A stretch of DNA of 16,653 bases from NCBI GenBank assembly GCA_900770785.1, contig CAAGLJ010000172.1, positions 1 to 16,653 of the forward strand, given 5' to 3'. Position 1 is the stretch's first letter, and each line of letters begins with the position of its first letter. Source of the DNA: Lachnospiraceae bacterium (GTDB taxonomy: Bacteria > Bacillota > Clostridia > Lachnospirales > Lachnospiraceae). Of this stretch, positions 1-6,498 are shown piece after piece. The notes under the pieces are model-generated. The model did not search any database and was not told the DNA's origin. It saw nothing but the letters and a program-made list of their open reading frames with translations. The translations under genes and the position numbers were made by a program.

Positions 1-132
1 AAGGATGATGTACCCAAGACCGGAGACAGCACACCGATGGTAGGGCTGTTCATTCTGGCAGGCCTTTCAGGAACGGGACTGATCTTTACCGGAAGGAAAG
101 GCAGAAAGAACCCGGAAGCATCAGGAGAATAG
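1..132 (+). CDS. C-terminal end of a sortase-anchored surface protein (partial)
   Basis: Frame 1 is open from the window edge to a TAG at 130-132 and gives 43 residues. The fragment has the three parts of a cell-wall sorting signal: a VPKTGD pentapeptide-like motif (an LPXTG variant common in Clostridia), a hydrophobic stretch (MVGLFILAGLSGTGLIF), and a positively charged tail (GRKGRKNPE). This implies a secreted protein covalently attached to peptidoglycan by a sortase. The body of the protein lies outside the window, so its function (adhesin, enzyme or pilin) cannot be told. A terminator follows about 30 bases downstream, so this gene ends its own transcription unit. Confidence 0.85.
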   Translation, partial: KDDVPKTGDSTPMVGLFILAGLSGTGLIFTGRKGRKNPEASGE

Positions 133-162
133 CGGAAAAATGAAACCGGAAGGTAATCATGG

Positions 163-190
163 AAAAAGCGGGCTCATCCCGCTTTTTCTT
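163..190 (+). terminator. Rho-independent terminator of the surface-protein gene
   Basis: A perfect 10-bp inverted repeat, AAAAAGCGGG (163-172) and CCCGCTTTTT (178-187), has a 5-nt loop and a U-rich 3' side. It ends the upstream gene. Between here and the repeat at 303 (about 110 bases) I see no gene or clear signal. Confidence 0.85.
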
Positions 191-302
191 CTGAAGCGAG
201 AAGAAGGGATAGCGAAAGCGTAGCCTGACGAACAGATGATGCTTATTATTATTCACGAAATGAACAGGAAGGTAGGGGGCAATTTATAAAAAATTAATAA
301 CC

Positions 303-331
303 TGCAAACCCTTGATTTTACTGGGTTTGCA
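303..331. repeat. Perfect 9-bp inverted repeat upstream of the clpB promoter
   Basis: TGCAAACCC (303-311) is matched by GGGTTTGCA (323-331), with an 11-nt AT-rich spacer. On the + strand the stem is followed by an A run, not a T run, so it is not a + strand terminator. Read on the minus strand a T run precedes the stem rather than following it. It could be a protein-binding dyad or a recombination-type site. The role is unknown. Confidence 0.6.
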
Positions 332-347
332 AAAAAAACAGAAAATA

Positions 348-374
348 TTAGCACTCACCTATTGACAGTGCTAA
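348..374 (+). promoter_or_regulatory. CIRCE operator (HrcA binding site) of clpB
   Basis: TTAGCACTC (348-356), a 9-nt spacer, then CAGTGCTAA (366-374). The CIRCE consensus is TTAGCACTC-N9-GAGTGCTAA. The left arm is exact, the spacing is exact, and the right arm differs only in its first base. The right arm overlaps the -35 box of the clpB promoter, so bound HrcA would block RNA polymerase. This predicts heat-shock derepression of clpB together with groESL and dnaK. Confidence 0.92.
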
Positions 375-390
375 CAAAAAGAGTTATAAA
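362..390 (+). promoter_or_regulatory. Sigma-A promoter of clpB
   Basis: A consensus -35 TTGACA (362-367) is followed by a 17-nt spacer and the -10 TATAAA (385-390). Transcription should start near 397, leaving a 5' leader of about 105 nt. The -35 box lies in the spacer and right arm of the CIRCE element. Confidence 0.85.
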
Positions 391-501
391 TGAATTACAG
401 AAACAATATAACAACACAAACAGGTTGTGCTGGAGATTTTGGGATTTGAGGAGTAATTTGAAAAAATTTTTCCAGACTAATGTTAAGAGGGAGGTAAGTC
501 T

Positions 502-3093
502 ATGAACATTTCAAAATTTACGCAGAAATCCATGCAGGCAGTGGAAGGCTGTGAGAAGCTTGCCTATGAGTATGGAAATCAGGAGATTGAACAGGAGCAT
601 TTACTTTATAGTCTTCTTACCTTAGAGGACAGTTTGATTTTAAAGCTGATTGAAAAAATGGAGATTCATAAGGAACATTTTTTGAATCGCTGTGAGCAGG
701 CAGTGGCAAAAAGGGTTAAGGTTCAGGGAGGCCAGGTTTATGTAGGCAAGGATCTGAATAAGGTGTTAATCAGTGCAGAGGATGAGGCCAGACAGATGGG
801 AGACGAATATGTGTCTGTGGAGCATCTGTTTTTATCCATGATTAAGCACCCCAACCGGGAGATTAAAGCTCTGTTCCAGGAATATGGCATTACCAGAGAA
901 CGTTTTTTACAGGCTTTGTCTACCGTCAGGGGAAACCAGCGGGTAACCAGCGATAACCCTGAAGCTACCTATGATACCCTGGAAAAATATGGTCAGGATC
1001 TGGTGGAAAAGGCAAAGAATGAAAAGCTCGATCCGGTAATCGGACGAGACCATGAGATTCGTAATCTGATTCGGATTTTGTCCCGTAAGATGAAAAATAA
1101 TCCGGTGCTGATTGGCGAGCCTGGTGTGGGTAAAACTGCTGTAGTAGAGGGACTGGCCCAGAGAATCGTCCGGGGAGACGTACCCGGAGGGCTGAAGGAT
1201 AAGAAAATTTTTGCTCTGGATATGGGTGCTTTAGTGGCTGGTGCCAAATATCGTGGTGAGTTTGAGGAACGTTTGAAAGCGGTGCTGGAGGACGTAAAAA
1301 GCAGCGACGGACAGATTATTTTATTCATCGATGAGCTTCATACCATAGTGGGAGCAGGTAAAACGGATGGAGCTTTGGATGCAGGCAATATGTTGAAGCC
1401 TATGCTGGCAAGAGGTGAGCTTCACTGTATCGGTGCCACTACTTTGGATGAGTATCGCCAGTATATTGAAAAGGATGCGGCTCTGGAGCGAAGATTCCAG
1501 CCGGTAATGGTGGCAGAGCCTACGGTAGAGGATACCATCTCCATTCTCCGTGGCTTGAAAGACCGGTATGAGGTTTATCATGGAGTAAAAATTCTGGATA
1601 ATGCTCTGGTCAGTGCAGCTGTTTTGTCCAACCGTTATATTTCGGATCGTTTTTTGCCGGATAAGGCGATTGATCTGGTAGATGAGGCCTGTGCGCTGAT
1701 TAAAACGGAGTTGGATTCCATGCCCACCGAGGTGGATGAACTCAGGCGCAGAGTTATGCAGATGGAGATTGAAGAAGCAGCTTTGAAAAAAGAGGAGGAT
1801 AGACTCAGTAAGGAGCGTCTGGAGAATCTGCAAAAAGAGCTGGCAGAGCTTAAGGAAGAACTGAAAACCAGAATGGCACAGTGGGAGAATGAGAAGTCTT
1901 CCGTAGAGAAGCTGTCCCATTTGCGAGAGGAAATTGAGTCTGTCAACAGTCAGATCCAGATTGCCCAGAGAGAAGGGGATTATGAAAAGGCGGCAGAGCT
2001 TAGCTACGGCAGACTGCCGGAGCTGAAGAAGCAACTGGAAATTGAAGAGGAAAAGGTAAAAACCCAGGAGCTTAGTCTGGTTCACGAAAGTGTATCTGAG
2101 GAAGAAATCGGAAAAATCGTTTCCCGCTGGACCGGTATACCGGTTTCCAAGCTGACCGAAAGTGAGCGAAACAAAACTCTGCATCTTGATGAAGAGCTGC
2201 ATAAGCGGGTAATCGGCCAGGAAGAAGGAGTGACCCTGGTAACAGAGTCCATTATCCGTTCCAAAGCAGGAATCAAGGATCCGGCAAAACCAATTGGCTC
2301 CTTCCTGTTTTTAGGACCTACCGGTGTAGGTAAAACAGAATTGGCAAAAGCCCTGGCAGCAGCCCTTTTTGATGATGAAAGCAACATGGTTCGTATAGAT
2401 ATGAGCGAATACATGGAGAAACATTCTGTGGCCAGGCTGATTGGGGCACCTCCCGGATATGTAGGCTATGAGGAAGGAGGACAGCTGACGGAAGCCGTTA
2501 GAAGAAAGCCCTATGCGGTAGTTCTCTTTGATGAGATTGAAAAGGCGCATCCGGATGTATTCAATGTACTTTTGCAGGTTTTGGATGATGGACGGATTAC
2601 GGATTCCCAAGGAAGAACCGTAGACTTCAAAAACACGATTCTGATTATGACCTCTAATATTGGTGCCCATCATCTTTTGGAGGGCATTCAGGAGGACGGA
2701 AGCATTGAGGAATCGGCCAGAAAAGCGGTGATGGATGAACTCAGGATGCATTTTAGACCGGAATTTTTAAACCGTCTGGATGAGACTATTCTCTTTAAGC
2801 CATTGACCCGTCAGGATATCGGTCATATTATTCATCTGATTATTGATGAGTTAAATGAACGTCTGGCAGACAGGGAGGTATCCATTTCCGTTACCCCTCA
2901 GGCAGAGGCACTGATTGCAGAAGAAGGCTATGACCCGATTTATGGTGCCCGTCCTTTGAAACGATATGTGCAAAAGCATGTGGAGACACTGGCAGCAAGG
3001 CTGATTTTGGAGGACAGGGTGGCCGCCAGAAATACTATTCTTGTGGATACGGATGAAAATGGCAGACTCACAGCAGTAGTAGAGACAAAGTAG
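502..3093 (+). CDS. clpB: ATP-dependent chaperone ClpB (protein disaggregase)
   Basis: A hexameric AAA+ disaggregase that works with DnaK/DnaJ/GrpE to pull proteins out of aggregates after heat stress. At 863 residues it matches the family's usual length (about 860). Visible parts are the N-terminal Clp repeat domain (about 1-145) and AAA domain 1 with Walker A GEPGVGKT (205-212), Walker B IILFIDE (272-278) and arginine finger RR (330-331). The long coiled-coil middle domain (about 405-530) separates ClpB from ClpC/ClpA. AAA domain 2 has Walker A GPTGVGKT (605-612), pore loop GYVGYEEGG and Walker B VVLFDE. I saw no ClpP-docking tripeptide, consistent with a chaperone rather than a protease partner. 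The ATG has an AGGGAGG site 7 nt upstream. It is monocistronic between its own promoter/CIRCE and the terminator at 3189. Confidence 0.97.
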   Translation: MNISKFTQKSMQAVEGCEKLAYEYGNQEIEQEHLLYSLLTLEDSLILKLIEKMEIHKEHFLNRCEQAVAKRVKVQGGQVYVGKDLNKVLISAEDEARQMGDEYVSVEHLFLSMIKHPNREIKALFQEYGITRERFLQALSTVRGNQRVTSDNPEATYDTLEKYGQDLVEKAKNEKLDPVIGRDHEIRNLIRILSRKMKNNPVLIGEPGVGKTAVVEGLAQRIVRGDVPGGLKDKKIFALDMGALVAGAKYRGEFEERLKAVLEDVKSSDGQIILFIDELHTIVGAGKTDGALDAGNMLKPMLARGELHCIGATTLDEYRQYIEKDAALERRFQPVMVAEPTVEDTISILRGLKDRYEVYHGVKILDNALVSAAVLSNRYISDRFLPDKAIDLVDEACALIKTELDSMPTEVDELRRRVMQMEIEEAALKKEEDRLSKERLENLQKELAELKEELKTRMAQWENEKSSVEKLSHLREEIESVNSQIQIAQREGDYEKAAELSYGRLPELKKQLEIEEEKVKTQELSLVHESVSEEEIGKIVSRWTGIPVSKLTESERNKTLHLDEELHKRVIGQEEGVTLVTESIIRSKAGIKDPAKPIGSFLFLGPTGVGKTELAKALAAALFDDESNMVRIDMSEYMEKHSVARLIGAPPGYVGYEEGGQLTEAVRRKPYAVVLFDEIEKAHPDVFNVLLQVLDDGRITDSQGRTVDFKNTILIMTSNIGAHHLLEGIQEDGSIEESARKAVMDELRMHFRPEFLNRLDETILFKPLTRQDIGHIIHLIIDELNERLADREVSISVTPQAEALIAEEGYDPIYGARPLKRYVQKHVETLAARLILEDRVAARNTILVDTDENGRLTAVVETK

Positions 3094-3174
3094 AAAGCAC
3101 GCACTGGCTGTGGCAGGGAAGATGCGACAGAAGATTCCAAAAATGAACCGGGGATGGAGAAATGAATAACAGAA

Positions 3175-3203
3175 TTGTAATTTAGCTGAAAATCCGCTAC
3201 ACT
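3175..3203 (+). promoter_or_regulatory. Candidate promoter of the ATPase-nuclease gene, inside a terminator hairpin
   Basis: TTGTAA (3175-3180), a 17-nt spacer, then TACACT (3198-3203). The -10 box sits at the top of the left arm of the hairpin 3189-3233. Initiation would fall near 3210, in the hairpin loop, so this transcript would carry only the right arm. No better promoter was seen between clpB and the gene. This is inference from sequence matches. Confidence 0.5.
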
Positions 3204-3236
3204 AAGGGAAAGAAATCTGGTGTGGCGGATTTTTGT
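3189..3236 (+). terminator. Rho-independent terminator of clpB
   Basis: The arms AAAATCCGCTACAC (3189-3202) and GTGTGGCGGATTTT (3220-3233) pair over 14 bp with one G-U wobble and a 17-nt loop, followed by a T-rich run. It ends only about 15 nt before the start codon of the next gene, so it also acts as a barrier to read-through from clpB. Confidence 0.85.
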
Positions 3237-3251
3237 TTTCTGGAGGTTATT

Positions 3252-4958
3252 ATGGCAAGAAATGTAGCGATTGGAATACAGCAGTTTAGTGAAGTAATCG
3301 AAAAGAACTGCTTTTATGTGGATAAAACGGGATTGATTAAGGAATGGTGGGAAAGCATGGACAGCGTGACGCTGATTACCCGTCCCCGCCGCTTTGGGAA
3401 GACACTGAACATGAGCATGCTGGAGCAGTTTTTTTCTGTGGATTATGCAGATCGGGGAGAGCTGTTTAAGGGATTATCTATCTGGAAAGAAGAGAAATAC
3501 CAAAGACTACAGGGAACCTACCCGGTAATCAGCCTGTCTTTTGCCAATGTGAAGGAGAAGGACTATGCCAGTACCAGAAAGAAGATTTGCCAAATGATTA
3601 CGGATTTGTATATAGATTATTCTTTTCTTCTGGAGGGTGATACGCTTGGAGAAGGAGAACGGGCATTTTTCCAGCGGGTTTGCGTGGATATGGATGATGT
3701 GGACGCTACAATGGCCATCCATTATCTGTCCAAATTTTTGTATCTTTATTATGGTAAGAAGGTCATCATTCTGTTAGACGAGTACGATACTCCCATGCAG
3801 GAGGCGTATGTGGACGGGTATTGGAGTGAACTGGCGGCCTTTACCAGAAGTCTGTTTAACTCTACCTTTAAGACGAACCCATGGCTGGAACGGGCGGTCA
3901 TGACCGGAATCACAAGGGTAAGCAGAGAATCTATCTTTTCGGATTTGAACAATCTTGAGGTGGTAACGACAACATCTGATAAGTATATAACCTCCTTTGG
4001 TTTTACGGAGGAAGAGGTATTTGCCGCCCTGGAGGAGTGCGGACTTGGAAAGGAGAAGGAGCAGGTAAAGCGGTGGTATGATGGCTTCATTTTCGGAAGC
4101 TACAGGGATATTTATAATCCCTGGTCTATTTTGAATTTTTTGGATAAGGGGAAATTCACAACCTATTGGGCGAATACCAGCTCCAACAGCCTGGTAAGTA
4201 AGCTGATCCGTGAGGGAGGACGGCGGGTGAAGGAAAAGTTTGAAAGCCTGCTTAAGGGAGAGAGCATATGGACGTTTGTTGATGAGCAGATTGTGTATAA
4301 TCAGCTGGATAACAGTGAAGAAGCTATATGGAGTCTGCTTTTAGCCAGTGGTTATTTAAAGGCCCTGTCCTATGAAAGCTATAGAGACATTCCCGAAGGA
4401 GAACGTCCCCGATATGAGCTGGTGCTGACTAATCTGGAGGTAAGACTGATGTTTAACCGCATGGTTCATGGCTGGTTTGCTGCGGCGGAAGCAGACTATA
4501 ACGATTTTATCAAGGCACTGCTACAGGGAGATGTGGAAGCCATGAATGCCTATATGAATGAGATTACCCTTGAGGTATTCAGCTATTTTGATTCAGCAGC
4601 AAAGCCTTCCCGCAACGGGGCAGAACGTTTCTATCATGGCTTTGTTCTGGGGCTTTTGGTAGATTTACAGGACAGGTATCTTATCACCTCCAACCGGGAG
4701 AGTGGTTTTGGGAGATACGATGTAATGCTGGAGCCCCGAAACCCTGAGCAGGAGGATGCCATTCTTCTGGAGTTTAAGGTCATCAATCCTGCAAAAGAGA
4801 ACAGTCTGACGGAAACTCTGCAGGCGGCTCTGTCTCAGATCGAGGAGAAACAGTATGCTGCACAGCTGGCAGCAAGGGGCATTCCTGCAGAACGTATCCA
4901 CAGCTACGGCTTTGCCTTTGAAGGAAAGCGGGTAGTTATCGGCTGCCGGGAGGCCTGA
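3252..4958 (+). CDS. AAA-ATPase-like / PD-(D/E)XK nuclease family protein
   Basis: 568 residues from ATG 3252, chosen because GGAGG (3242-3246) lies 5 nt upstream. A GTG at 3222 is in frame, but it sits in the right arm of the terminator and has no such site. The N-terminal half resembles the 'AAA-ATPase-like' family: FYVDKTGLI near residue 22, P-loop RPRRFGKT (44-51), Walker B VIILLDEYD (171-179), then a sensor-like TGITRVS. The C-terminal part resembles the PD-(D/E)XK nuclease family (PDDEXK_9 type): FYHGFVLGLL, then D490 in GRYDVML and E507-x-K509 in LLEFKV, with a downstream Q-x-x-YA-like motif. The catalytic-looking residues are intact. Such proteins occur in many copies in gut Clostridia, Bacteroidetes and Fusobacteria, and their biological role is not established. 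The gene stands alone between two terminators. Confidence 0.88.
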   Translation: MARNVAIGIQQFSEVIEKNCFYVDKTGLIKEWWESMDSVTLITRPRRFGKTLNMSMLEQFFSVDYADRGELFKGLSIWKEEKYQRLQGTYPVISLSFANVKEKDYASTRKKICQMITDLYIDYSFLLEGDTLGEGERAFFQRVCVDMDDVDATMAIHYLSKFLYLYYGKKVIILLDEYDTPMQEAYVDGYWSELAAFTRSLFNSTFKTNPWLERAVMTGITRVSRESIFSDLNNLEVVTTTSDKYITSFGFTEEEVFAALEECGLGKEKEQVKRWYDGFIFGSYRDIYNPWSILNFLDKGKFTTYWANTSSNSLVSKLIREGGRRVKEKFESLLKGESIWTFVDEQIVYNQLDNSEEAIWSLLLASGYLKALSYESYRDIPEGERPRYELVLTNLEVRLMFNRMVHGWFAAAEADYNDFIKALLQGDVEAMNAYMNEITLEVFSYFDSAAKPSRNGAERFYHGFVLGLLVDLQDRYLITSNRESGFGRYDVMLEPRNPEQEDAILLEFKVINPAKENSLTETLQAALSQIEEKQYAAQLAARGIPAERIHSYGFAFEGKRVVIGCREA

Positions 4959-5073
4959 ACGGCGACGACAGGCTGGTGTTCTCGCACCGAAGTCCAAAGC
5001 TGACATTGCGTTTATCATGCACTCCCTTTCCTGGCTTGCAACAGGCGGACATGGACAGAATGCATTCTGTTGT

Positions 5074-5108
5074 AAAAACAAAAGCCCTTGGAATTACCCA
5101 AGAGCTTT
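5074..5108 (-). terminator. Terminator of the minus-strand small-gene pair
   Basis: The arms 5081-5091 and 5098-5108 pair over 11 bp with one mismatch and a 6-nt loop. Read on the minus strand the stem is followed by TTTTGTTTTT. It lies about 100 bases beyond the stop codon of the DUF4250 gene. Confidence 0.7.
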
Positions 5109-5117
5109 GTTACCGGC

Positions 5118-5139
5118 AATCGTTCACGATTATTTTTTT
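5118..5139 (+). terminator. Weak terminator for the ATPase-nuclease gene
   Basis: A short stem, AATCG/CGATT (5118-5122 and 5127-5131), has a tetraloop and is followed by A and seven T. The stem is small, so termination may be partial. It is the only + strand terminator-like signal after the stop at 4958. The 5055-5070 segment just before holds a perfect 16-bp palindrome of unknown role. Confidence 0.5.
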
Positions 5140-5207
5140 AACAGGGGAGTGCCCGGATCAGCCGATATGATTCCCTCAGCAAGTGAGCCTGTGTTATTTC
5201 CTACTTT

Positions 5208-5381
5208 TTAGAGAAACTGGTTGTGTTCCGGCTTATAGTGATAATCAATGCTGTCCAGCTTTTGTTCGATTTCAGCCTTATCCAGCCCAAGGTCTTCGCA
5301 AAGGGCATCAAAGGATGGGTAATAATCTCTCAATTTTAAATTGAGGAAGGAAACTAACATTACGGGATCGTTGGGAATCAT
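5208..5381 (-). CDS. DUF4250 family small protein
   Basis: 57 residues: begins MIPNDPVMLVSFLNLKLRDY, continues with YYPSFDALCEDLGLD and ends EHNQFL. The pattern (short N-terminus with NDPVML, then LKLRDYYPS.DALC.DL, then a C-terminal N-Q-F) matches the DUF4250 family as I know it, a small protein common in Clostridia with no known function. The start has an excellent AAGGAGG site about 5 nt upstream. It lies 72 bases downstream of another small minus-strand gene (5454-5630), and the two are probably co-transcribed. It is convergent with the ATPase-nuclease gene and closed by the terminator at 5074-5108. No membrane segment or signal peptide is seen. Confidence 0.85.
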   Translation of the reverse strand: MIPNDPVMLVSFLNLKLRDYYPSFDALCEDLGLDKAEIEQKLDSIDYHYKPEHNQFL

Positions 5382-5453
5382 AAGAACCTCCTTAGCTTTA
5401 ATTTTCGCATCAATGCGTTATTATTTTCACTGCATAATCTGGAAACCTGCCTC

Positions 5454-5630
5454 TTAGTCGAGCAGACTATACTGCATCATTTCGTATTTAAGGTGGGAAC
5501 CCTCCCGGATGGTCTCCGGTAAAAGCGCTCTTGCCACCAGTTTCAGGTCACCATCCTCCTCCTTGACTTTTTGCAGGTGGGCGTAGTCACCGTCAATACT
5601 TTTTACTACATATTCTATTGCATCAAACAT
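5454..5630 (-). CDS. Small hypothetical protein, possibly DUF3006-like
   Basis: 58 residues, acidic, with no membrane segment. It begins MFDAIEYVVKSIDGDYAHLQ and has an ARALLPETIREGSHLKYE segment. The layout (a short beta strand, I-x-G-D-Y-A-x-L, a charged turn, then LPETIREG) resembles small beta-barrel proteins of the DUF3006 type, but I cannot confirm membership. A GAGGA-like site lies about 8 nt upstream of the ATG. The reading frame is clean, the codon use is like its neighbours, and it heads a two-gene minus-strand unit with the DUF4250 gene. Function unknown. Confidence 0.6.
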   Translation of the reverse strand: MFDAIEYVVKSIDGDYAHLQKVKEEDGDLKLVARALLPETIREGSHLKYEMMQYSLLD

Positions 5631-5661
5631 AAACTGTCCTCACTTACCTTTTGCTATCTAT

Positions 5662-5690
5662 AACTTAGCTCTTATGCTCTGATTTGTCAA
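5662..5690 (-). promoter_or_regulatory. Candidate promoter of the minus-strand small-gene pair
   Basis: On the minus strand a consensus TTGACA lies at 5690-5685. At 17-nt spacing the -10 would be TAAGTT (5667-5662), only a 3-of-6 match. The strong -35 and the position about 30 bases before the start at 5630 make it plausible but not secure. Confidence 0.4.
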
Positions 5691-5781
5691 GACAGCCTGA
5701 TGCGGGAAGAAAAACGAAAGAACCACCATGTACCTTTACAAAAGTATTCTTCTGGACTAAAATAAGGCAGGTGAGCCTAAA

Positions 5782-5810
5782 CGTTAAGGGGATGGACTTC
5801 CTCATATAAT
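5782..5810 (+). promoter_or_regulatory. Candidate promoter of ispF
   Basis: A perfect -10 TATAAT (5805-5810) lies about 60 bases before the ispF start. The region at -35 (5782-5789, CGTTAAGG) is a poor match, so activity would be weak or need help. The rest of 5631-5804 shows no gene. A small hairpin (AGGC/GCCT, about 5765-5778) is the only other structure seen. Confidence 0.4.
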
Positions 5811-5871
5811 ATAAGCGACTGGCAGGCCGGATAGAATAGCTCAAACTTTATAGCTCGGAATGGAGGAAAAA

Positions 5872-6411
5872 ATGAGAGTTGGGATGGGATATGATGTGCA
5901 TAAACTGGTAGAAGGAAGGAAGCTGATTATCGGCGGTGTGGACATTCCTTATGAAAAGGGACTTTTGGGACATTCCGATGCAGACGTCCTTTTACATGCC
6001 ATATCGGATGCACTTTTAGGGGCAGCAGCCCTGGGAGATATTGGTAAGCATTTTCCCGATACAGAGGAAAAATGGAAGGGGGCAGACAGTCTCAGACTGC
6101 TGGAGGCTGTGGGAGAGATGTTGGAAGAAAAGCTGCTTTTCATTGAAAATATAGATGCCACCATTATTGCACAGGCACCGAAGATGCGTCCCCATATTGA
6201 TGCTATGCGGGAAAACATTGCCAGGGTTTTGCATATTGATGTGGAACAGGTAAATGTAAAGGCAACTACAGAGGAAGGAATGGGCTTTACAGGAGAGGGA
6301 AGAGGAATATCGGCCCAGGCAATCTGCCTGTTGAACAGCCCCACCCGACTCTTTGATGAAAACCCTGAAAATCAGGGCTGTGCAGGCTGCACAGGCTGCC
6401 ACAGGATATAA
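5872..6411 (+). CDS. ispF: 2-C-methyl-D-erythritol 2,4-cyclodiphosphate synthase
   Basis: Converts CDP-methylerythritol 2-phosphate to the cyclic diphosphate with release of CMP, the fifth step of the MEP isoprenoid pathway. Metal ligands D8 and H10 (GYDVH) and H42 (after GHSDAD) are present, as is the signature ATTEEGMGFTGEGRGI (131-146). The start is ATG 5872, because GGAGG (5862-5866) lies 5 nt upstream. The in-frame ATG at 5860 would place that site inside the gene. The 179 residues exceed the usual 157-160: about 20 extra C-terminal residues end in a cysteine-rich GCAGCTGCHRI. The usual partner ispD is not adjacent. The acetyltransferase gene follows after a purine-rich 87-base gap and may be co-transcribed. 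Confidence 0.96.
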   Translation: MRVGMGYDVHKLVEGRKLIIGGVDIPYEKGLLGHSDADVLLHAISDALLGAAALGDIGKHFPDTEEKWKGADSLRLLEAVGEMLEEKLLFIENIDATIIAQAPKMRPHIDAMRENIARVLHIDVEQVNVKATTEEGMGFTGEGRGISAQAICLLNSPTRLFDENPENQGCAGCTGCHRI

Positions 6412-6498
6412 CAGGACAGGATAAGAAACGGCAGGAAGTAGAAGAAGGCAGAAGAAGCAGCAGAAGTTGAGAAATCAGATAGAGGGAAGAAAGCACAA

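Noticed and set aside
1321..2202. 293-codon minus-strand open frame opposite clpB
   Set aside because: It is fully antisense to the conserved ClpB coding region, has no recognisable domain, and its composition is that of a shadow frame.
3222..3251. GTG start at 3222 for the ATPase-nuclease gene
   Set aside because: It lies in the right arm of the terminator hairpin without a ribosome site, while GGAGG serves ATG 3252.
4665..5081. 138-codon minus-strand frame overlapping the end of the nuclease gene
   Set aside because: It is antisense to the conserved PD-(D/E)XK domain, lacks a good ribosome site and crosses the minus-strand terminator.
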